This document shows, in pieces, positions 7,736 through 11,631 of a stretch of DNA of 11,631 nucleotides. Below the pieces are notes generated by a model. The model did not search any database, had not been told where the DNA came from, and saw only the letters and a list, made by a program, of their open reading frames with translations. This DNA is from Deltaproteobacteria bacterium (GTDB lineage: Bacteria > Desulfobacterota > DSM-4660 > Desulfatiglandales > B25-G16): NCBI GenBank assembly GCA_003646875.1, contig QMLT01000027.1:1-11631 (forward strand), in the 5' to 3' direction. Position numbers and translations under genes: made by a program. Numbering within the stretch: the stretch's first letter is position 1; every line of letters starts with the position of its first letter.

Positions 7736-7742
7736 CAGAGAA

Positions 7743-7931
7743 ATGTGTGAGGCAAATGCATATCTCATAAAAGATGGGGAAGAAAAACTCATTATGGAAA
7801 ATGTAGACACCTTAAGACCTGAGAGCAATGGTATATATCTTCAGGATATCTTTGGTGGACAGCGCACAATTAAAGCAAGAATCAAAGAGATGCATCTTGT
7901 TGATCACAGAATTTTACTTGAAGAAGAATAA
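7743..7931 (+). CDS. cooT: CooT-family small nickel-binding protein
   Basis: The 62-residue product begins MCEANAYLIKDG and continues with ENVDTLRPESNGIYLQDIFGGQRTIKARIKEMHLVDHRI (split by eye into strands), which I recognise as the CooT family. In Rhodospirillum rubrum, CooT is a small dimeric protein of about this size that binds Ni(II) through Cys2 and assists maturation of nickel carbon monoxide dehydrogenase. Cys2 is present here. The conserved features are the MCE start, the IFG turn, the KARIKE helix and the VDHRI strand. No signal peptide is seen, so it is cytosolic. No CODH genes (cooS, cooC, cooJ, cooF) lie in the window, so its client enzyme is unknown. The family may also act outside CO oxidation. 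Nickel binding in this protein is inferred from homology only. Confidence 0.82.
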   Translation: MCEANAYLIKDGEEKLIMENVDTLRPESNGIYLQDIFGGQRTIKARIKEMHLVDHRILLEEE

Positions 7932-7962
7932 ATGCAATTAGTTGGGCTATCTGTCAGTGAAT

Positions 7963-8005
7963 AAGACGCCTGCAGAAAGCCAGGGAACATAGGTATGTCT
8001 TTTTT
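7963..8005 (+). terminator. Possible cooT terminator
   Basis: AAGAC (7963-7967) pairs with GTCTT (7997-8001), CCTG (7969-7972) with CAGG (7981-7984), and a run of six Ts covers 8000-8005. The stem is interrupted and partly AT-rich, so efficiency is uncertain. TTGGGC (7942-7947) and GCCCAA (8013-8018) bracket the whole structure. Confidence 0.35.
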
Positions 8006-8036
8006 GTCTCATGCCCAATAAGTAATGCTTAAGACA

Positions 8037-8060
8037 CCCCATAAATCCCGATTTATGGGG
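8037..8060. repeat. Perfect 10-bp hairpin, CCCCATAAAT / ATTTATGGGG
   Basis: The arms 8037-8046 and 8051-8060 are exact reverse complements around a CCCG loop. No T-run follows. A second CCCC at 8073-8076 could compete for the GGGG arm, giving an alternative fold. It may be a REP-like palindrome or part of a structured RNA. Confidence 0.6.
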
Positions 8061-8085
8061 GCACGCTGAGGTCCCCTATTAAGGT

Positions 8086-8106
8086 CTGCTCTGGCGGGCA
8101 GGGCAG
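8086..8106. repeat. GC-rich 8-bp hairpin, CTGCTCTG / CAGGGCAG
   Basis: The arms 8086-8093 and 8099-8106 pair with a single T-G wobble around a GCGGG loop. It directly precedes the dispersed 17-mer and has no T-run. Confidence 0.5.
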
Positions 8107-8107
8107 T

Positions 8108-8124
8108 CTCACTTTAGGCACTTT
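8108..8124 (-). repeat. Second copy of the 17-nt dispersed repeat
   Basis: CTCACTTTAGGCACTTT is the exact reverse complement of positions 234-250 in the lexA-imuB gap. Two identical 17-mers in about 11.6 kb are unlikely by chance. Confidence 0.7.
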
Positions 8125-8240
8125 CATATGAAAAAATGTATTAGTCTTGTTAGCTCAGCCGTAATTTAACGTCTCGGAAATTGTACAACTTATTAAAAAT
8201 AAAGGGGTTTTTTGAGGCTGTTATCTTTTGCCTCACACAT

Positions 8241-8366
8241 GGAATAATGGAATGATGATGAATGAATATCTTTAAAGGAAGCTTCATATTTATTTCCCTC
8301 TTTGTCAAGCTGATTCTCCCAATAGACCATTTTCCCAGTCCCCCAAACCCATTATTCCATCATTCC
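8241..8366. repeat. Inverted pair of GGAAT(A/G)ATG repeats
   Basis: GGAATAATGGAATGATG (8241-8257) and CATTATTCCATCATTCC (8350-8366) match as an inverted repeat at 15 of 17 positions. Each arm is itself two 8-nt units. The pair brackets about 92 nt with no recognised content. It resembles simple intergenic repeats rather than transposon ends. Confidence 0.55.
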
Positions 8367-8503
8367 AATTGCGGAGCGGAGCTAAGTTATTATCACGTCA
8401 TTGTTATCGGAAAAGCTCGTTACCTCCATCACCCGGCTTTCATTTCTCATCCTAATATTTAATACAGCCTAATGCAGGCATTATTAAAAAACCAAAGGCG
8501 CCA

Positions 8504-8531
8504 TTGATAAAAAATTTTAATTGCTTATATT
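8504..8531 (+). promoter_or_regulatory. Candidate promoter of the xerC-hslVU operon
   Basis: TTGATA (8504-8509), a 16-nt AT-rich spacer and TATATT (8526-8531) each match sigma-70 boxes at five of six positions. The region is generally AT-rich, so chance matches are possible. A start near 8538 would leave a leader of about 70 nt. I see no sigma-32-like heat-shock promoter that I would defend. Confidence 0.4.
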
Positions 8532-8609
8532 AACAAATATGATAGTTATATATGATCTTAATATTATTACTATCTTTCTCAGGTAGCCTGGCAGTTCAGT
8601 AAATGTGTA

Positions 8610-9518
8610 ATGAGAAAACTGATACATTCTTTTATCGACTACATAAGAGCAGAAAAGGGATATTCAAGGCACACAATCAGGAACTACGAAAGCGATTTAA
8701 GACAATTTATCAAATTTATTGTAACTAAAAAAGGTATCGAAAAAGGTGATCCAGGAATTGACCTTGTAGATTATAAGCTGATCAGATTATATTTGGGAGA
8801 ACTTTTTGATAACCGCAAGCGAACCACAATAGCCCGGAAACTTTCGACATTAAAATCATTTTTTAGCTATCTGGAATTGAGAGGACTTACAGCCTTCAAT
8901 CCTGCGATAGATATAAGTACCCCCAGGCAAGAAAAGCGTATTCCCGCGTATCTTCCAATAGATGATATGTTCGCCTTGCTCGAGCAACCTGACAGGGAAA
9001 AAGAGTTGGGACTCAGAGATCTGGCTATTTTGGAGCTACTTTATTCATGTGGTCTCAGGGTCAGTGAACTTGTGACCTTAGACATAGAAAAATTAGATCT
9101 TACTTCTCGTCTTGTGAGGGTATCAGGCAAAGGGGGAAAAGAAAGGCTTCTGCCAGTTGGAAAAAAGGCTATTGTTGTGATCAAAGAATATCTTAAAAAT
9201 ACAGAGAAGGCAAGAAAAAAGGCCGGATTCAGTGCAACTAATGGACCTCTTTTTCTTAATTACAGAGGGGGAAGGCTTTCGTCCAGGAGTGTAGATAGAT
9301 TGGTCAAAAGATATTCAAGGGAATGCGGGATAACAGCGGACATCAGTCCCCACTCAATTCGCCACACATTCGCAACCCATCTCCTGGATGGCGGTGCAGA
9401 TTTAAGATCAATCCAGGAACTATTAGGTCATGTCAACCTTTCAACTACTCAAAAATATACGCATGTGAGTATAGATAAGTTAATGGAGGTTTATGATAGA
9501 TCTCACCCAAGAAGCTAA
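8610..9518 (+). CDS. xerC: Tyrosine recombinase XerC
   Basis: This 302-residue tyrosine recombinase has the length and layout of XerC/XerD, which resolve chromosome dimers at dif sites with FtsK. The N-terminal SAM-like DNA-binding domain starts at about residue 5, with the typical EKGYSRHTIRNYESDLRQF segment. The catalytic domain carries the complete active site: R150 (CGLRVSEL), K174 (GKGGKER), H248 and R251 (HSIRH), H274 (LLGHVNLSTT) and the nucleophile Y283 (QKYTHV). Placement directly before hslV-hslU matches the arrangement in other bacteria, including the codV-clpQ-clpY order of Bacillus subtilis, and argues for XerC rather than a phage or integron integrase. XerD cannot be formally excluded from sequence alone. 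The Shine-Dalgarno before ATG 8610 is weak. The next gene follows after 75 nt, so they are probably co-transcribed. Confidence 0.88.
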   Translation: MRKLIHSFIDYIRAEKGYSRHTIRNYESDLRQFIKFIVTKKGIEKGDPGIDLVDYKLIRLYLGELFDNRKRTTIARKLSTLKSFFSYLELRGLTAFNPAIDISTPRQEKRIPAYLPIDDMFALLEQPDREKELGLRDLAILELLYSCGLRVSELVTLDIEKLDLTSRLVRVSGKGGKERLLPVGKKAIVVIKEYLKNTEKARKKAGFSATNGPLFLNYRGGRLSSRSVDRLVKRYSRECGITADISPHSIRHTFATHLLDGGADLRSIQELLGHVNLSTTQKYTHVSIDKLMEVYDRSHPRS

Positions 9519-9526
9519 AAATGGGA

Positions 9527-9568
9527 AATGCCTGGAGCGCTTAAGTATTATTTCATCACTCCAGCATT
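9527..9568 (+). other. Hairpin in the xerC-hslV gap
   Basis: AATG-C-CTGGAG (9527-9537) pairs with CTCCAG-CATT (9559-9568): ten base pairs with one bulged C (9531) and a 21-nt loop. It lies in the leader just upstream of the hslV Shine-Dalgarno. No T-run follows, so it looks like an mRNA processing or stability element rather than a terminator. Confidence 0.5.
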
Positions 9569-9571
9569 CCT

Positions 9572-9585
9572 TCCTTACCAAGGAG
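9572..9585 (+). promoter_or_regulatory. hslV Shine-Dalgarno within a small hairpin
   Basis: AAGGAG (9580-9585) stands 8 nt before the TTG at 9594 and decides the hslV start. TCCTT (9572-9576) is complementary to AAGGA (9580-9584) across a 3-nt loop, so the site could be partly masked. This would be compatible with temperature-sensitive translation, but the stem is only 5 bp. Confidence 0.55.
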
Positions 9586-9593
9586 ATTATCTA

Positions 9594-10178
9594 TTGGAAT
9601 TAGGACTTGAAAAAAGATACGGGTCAAACCAAAAGAAGATCAGGGGAACCACAATCCTTTCTGTCAGGAAAAACGGACAGGGAGTTATGGCTGCAGATGG
9701 GCAGGTAACCCTCGAAAACACAATTATGAAAAAAAAGGCTAAAAAAGTCAGGTTTATGTATAATGATCAGGTTCTTGTAGGCTTTGCAGGGGCAACAGCA
9801 GATGCCTTTGCCCTTTTTGAAAGACTGGAGGCAAAGCTGGAAAAATATAACGGAAACCTATCTAGAGCCGCGGTAGAGTTAGCCAAAGATTGGAGAACAG
9901 ATAAGATTCTTCGTAGATTAGAGGCCCTGCTCCTTGCGATGGACAAGGAGCATACCTTGATATTATCGGGTAATGGAGATGTCATTGAACCGGATGAGGA
10001 ATTAGCAGCTATTGGTTCTGGAGGCCCATATGCCTTAGCTGCCGCCAGGGCTCTTATGGCTCACTCCGATTTAAATGCCAAATCTATAGCCATGGAATCA
10101 ATGAAAATCGCAGCCTCCATCTGTATATATACCAATGAAGAGTTTGAGGTAAAACTTCTGCCCAACACAAAGACATAA
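9594..10178 (+). CDS. hslV: HslV (ClpQ), ATP-dependent protease proteolytic subunit
   Basis: HslV is the threonine peptidase core of the HslVU (ClpYQ) protease, which degrades misfolded and regulatory proteins in the cytosol. From TTG 9594 the product is 194 residues. Residues 19 onward (TTILSVRKNG) align with the mature N-terminus, with T19 as the predicted nucleophile after G18. Family motifs follow: ADGQVTLENT (GDGQVTLGN in most homologues), KKVR, GFAGATADAF, AVELAKDWRTDK, LSGNGDVIEP and AIGSGGPYALAAARAL. Most homologues have a Met within a few residues of the Thr. Here the nearest such codon is AAG, so translation must start further up. TTG 9594 has an excellent Shine-Dalgarno, whereas ATG 9528 has none. 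This gives an 18-residue propeptide that must be removed to expose T19. hslU follows after 79 nt that contain an imperfect stem (GGCAG 10193-10197 with CTGCC 10219-10223). Confidence 0.87.
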   Translation: MELGLEKRYGSNQKKIRGTTILSVRKNGQGVMAADGQVTLENTIMKKKAKKVRFMYNDQVLVGFAGATADAFALFERLEAKLEKYNGNLSRAAVELAKDWRTDKILRRLEALLLAMDKEHTLILSGNGDVIEPDEELAAIGSGGPYALAAARALMAHSDLNAKSIAMESMKIAASICIYTNEEFEVKLLPNTKT

Positions 10179-10257
10179 GAGAAAAATCAGCAGGCAGCAA
10201 AGAAATTTTTACCGACTACTGCCCGCTTCTTAATTTAGGAATTTTAATGGAGACCTA

Positions 10258-11631
10258 ATGGAAAAGACCGATGAGATAGAAGAGGAGATGAAGCCCTTAA
10301 CTCCAAAAGAGATTGTCTTAGAGCTGGATAAATATATTGTTGGTCAAGACAAGGCAAAGCGCTCTGTGGCTATAGCCCTCAGAAATAGATGGCGCAGGCA
10401 ACAGGTTCCTAAAGAGCTGAGAGATGAAATAGCCCCCAAAAATATAATTATGATAGGCCCTACAGGCGTTGGAAAGACTGAGATAGCGAGACGCCTTGCT
10501 CGATTAGCTAACTCACCATTTTTAAAGATAGAGGCATCAAAATTCACAGAGGTTGGATATGTGGGCAGAGATGTAGAGAGCATGATCAGGGAATTAACAG
10601 AGCTTGCTGTGAATATGGCCAAGCAAGAGGAGCAGGAAAATGTAAAAACCAAGGCAATTGAGCTGGCAGAAGAAAAACTCTTAGATATTCTTCTTCCTAA
10701 ACCAAAAAAGGAGATGGAGAAAGATACCGAGGAAAAAAGAGAGGGGATGCTTGAGGTAGTTAAAACTGGATCTGCTAATCTTGACTCTACCAGGGAGAAA
10801 CTGAGGCGTCTCTTAAGGAAAGGGAAGCTCGATGAAAGGTACGTAGAGTTGGAGATAAGCGATAAGTCTTTCCCCCTTGTGGAGATATTCTCCAGCGCTG
10901 GATTAGAAGAAATGGATATCAATGTAAAGGAAATTTTTGGACAAATTCTCCCTTCTAAAACCAAAAAAAGGAAGGTAAAGGTAAAAGACGCTATCGGGAT
11001 ATTAACACAGCAAGAATCACAGAGGCTGATTGATATCGATAAGGTTGTTGAAAAGGCCATTCGCAGGACAGAGCAAAACGGAATAATTTTCTTAGACGAA
11101 CTGGACAAGATAGTAGGAAACGATTCAAGATCTGGCCCTGACGTATCACGTGAGGGAGTGCAAAGGGATCTTCTCCCTATTGTGGAAGGGTCAACAGTCC
11201 TTACAAAATACGGAATGGTAAAGACCGATCATATTTTATTCATTGCATCCGGGGCCTTTCACGGAAGCAAACCTTCTGACCTTTTGCCTGAGCTCCAGGG
11301 TCGTTTCCCTATACGAGTAGAGCTTAACTCCCTTACCCAGGAGGATTTCGTAAGGATATTGACAGAGCCGCAAAACGCTCTAATAATTCAATATGAGGCC
11401 CTGCTATCTACCGAAGGAATCACGCTGCGCTTCGTTGAATCAGCCATAGCCCAGATAGCAAAAATGGCCTATCAGGCAAATGAGACGATGGAAAATATAG
11501 GCGCACGACGTTTACATACAGTAATGGAAGCGCTTTTGGATGATATTTCTTTTAATGCATCAGACATGAAAGAAAAAGAAATAACAATTGATAAAGATTA
11601 TGTAAGTGATAAGTTAAGCGACATACTGGAA
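10258..11631 (+). CDS. hslU: HslU (ClpY), AAA+ ATPase subunit of HslVU, 3'-truncated by the window edge
   Basis: HslU is the hexameric AAA+ unfoldase that feeds substrates to HslV. The open frame runs 458 codons to the window end without a stop, finishing at the DYVSDKLSDILE segment, about a dozen residues before the usual C-terminus. That missing tail docks into HslV. Visible motifs are TPKEIVLELDKYIVGQDKAK near the start, Walker A GPTGVGKT (67-74), pore loop GYVG (100-103), a charged I-domain insertion (about 110-235), Walker B FLDE (D280, E281), VSREGVQRDLLP, an arginine finger in ELQGRFP (R349) and sensor-2 GARR (415-418). ATG 10258 has GGAG 5 nt upstream and gives an extra acidic N-terminus of about ten residues compared with E. 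coli HslU. Alternative ATG 10288 is less well placed. It forms an operon with hslV. Confidence 0.95.
   Translation, partial: MEKTDEIEEEMKPLTPKEIVLELDKYIVGQDKAKRSVAIALRNRWRRQQVPKELRDEIAPKNIIMIGPTGVGKTEIARRLARLANSPFLKIEASKFTEVGYVGRDVESMIRELTELAVNMAKQEEQENVKTKAIELAEEKLLDILLPKPKKEMEKDTEEKREGMLEVVKTGSANLDSTREKLRRLLRKGKLDERYVELEISDKSFPLVEIFSSAGLEEMDINVKEIFGQILPSKTKKRKVKVKDAIGILTQQESQRLIDIDKVVEKAIRRTEQNGIIFLDELDKIVGNDSRSGPDVSREGVQRDLLPIVEGSTVLTKYGMVKTDHILFIASGAFHGSKPSDLLPELQGRFPIRVELNSLTQEDFVRILTEPQNALIIQYEALLSTEGITLRFVESAIAQIAKMAYQANETMENIGARRLHTVMEALLDDISFNASDMKEKEITIDKDYVSDKLSDILE

Larger units (their letters stand above)
7932..8609. other. Long intergenic region without a convincing gene
   Basis: The 678 nt between cooT and xerC contain no supported coding sequence on either strand. 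They hold the possible cooT terminator, two strong hairpins (8037-8060 and 8086-8106), a copy of the 17-nt dispersed repeat (8108-8124), a 6-bp hairpin TGAGGC/GCCTCA (8213-8218 and 8230-8235), an inverted GGAAT repeat pair (8241-8366) and a candidate promoter (8504-8531). A 66-codon reading frame at 8262-8462 lacks a Shine-Dalgarno and overlaps the repeat. I recognise no known RNA family. Confidence 0.7.

Noticed and set aside
7683..7742. N-terminal extension of cooT from a TTG at 7683
   Set aside because: It would start inside a terminator-like stem and T-run. The strong Shine-Dalgarno and family N-terminus (MCEAN) fix the start at 7743.
7963..8006. Resemblance to a c-di-GMP-I (GEMM) riboswitch: GACGC, AAAGCC and a nearby AGGG
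   Set aside because: The GACGCAAAGCC core is interrupted by several bases, the second helix with its tetraloop receptor is missing, and the segment lies downstream of cooT rather than in a leader.
8262..8462. 66-codon reading frame on the + strand in the cooT-xerC gap
   Set aside because: It has no Shine-Dalgarno, an unusual composition with no recognisable family, and overlaps an inverted repeat arm.
10344..11108. 254-codon open frame on the - strand
   Set aside because: It is antisense to hslU, and its Ser/Ile/Phe-rich translation looks like a shadow of the opposite coding frame.

Overview
The window looks like a chromosomal segment of a Gram-negative anaerobe, most likely a Desulfobacterota (Deltaproteobacteria) lineage. 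I infer this from gene content: an SOS lexA / Y-family polymerase / DnaE2 cassette, a PlsB-type acyltransferase, a CooT-family nickel protein and a xerC-hslV-hslU cluster. No rRNA or tRNA is available to test it. All genes I accept are on the + strand. I found no tRNA, rRNA, CRISPR array or transposase.

Left part (1-4598): the 3' end of lexA, then a Y-family polymerase homologue, then a DnaE2-type polymerase III alpha subunit whose start lies inside the end of the preceding gene. This is an SOS translesion cassette. The Y-family protein has lost all three catalytic carboxylates but carries a canonical beta-clamp motif (QLSLF). It therefore looks like a short ImuB: a clamp-binding platform, with DnaE2 as the likely working polymerase. 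No imuA lies between lexA and this gene. The lexA-imuB gap is filled by an imperfect inverted array of short AAGTG..CTA units, and one 17-nt piece of it recurs 8 kb away.

Middle part (4599-7931): a monocistronic plsB-like gene with two acyltransferase-fold units, of which only the second keeps the catalytic motif. A near-consensus sigma-70 promoter precedes it. Then comes cooT, a 62-residue putative nickel protein, behind a leader of about 150 nt that contains a terminator-like hairpin.

Gap (7932-8609): no convincing gene. It holds a cluster of hairpins just after cooT, a second copy of the dispersed 17-mer, an inverted GGAAT..ATG repeat pair and a candidate promoter for the next operon.

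Right part (8610-11631): xerC, hslV, hslU. XerC is a complete tyrosine recombinase for chromosome dimer resolution. HslV and HslU form the ATP-dependent HslVU protease; hslU runs off the window just before its expected end. HslV has no conventional start next to its catalytic threonine. The best start is an upstream TTG with a strong Shine-Dalgarno sequence that can itself be paired in a small hairpin.

By hand counts of single 60-base lines, G+C is about 43-55% in the lexA-imuB-dnaE2 part, about 28-33% in plsB and about 42% in hslU. The SOS cassette may therefore have a different history from its neighbours.
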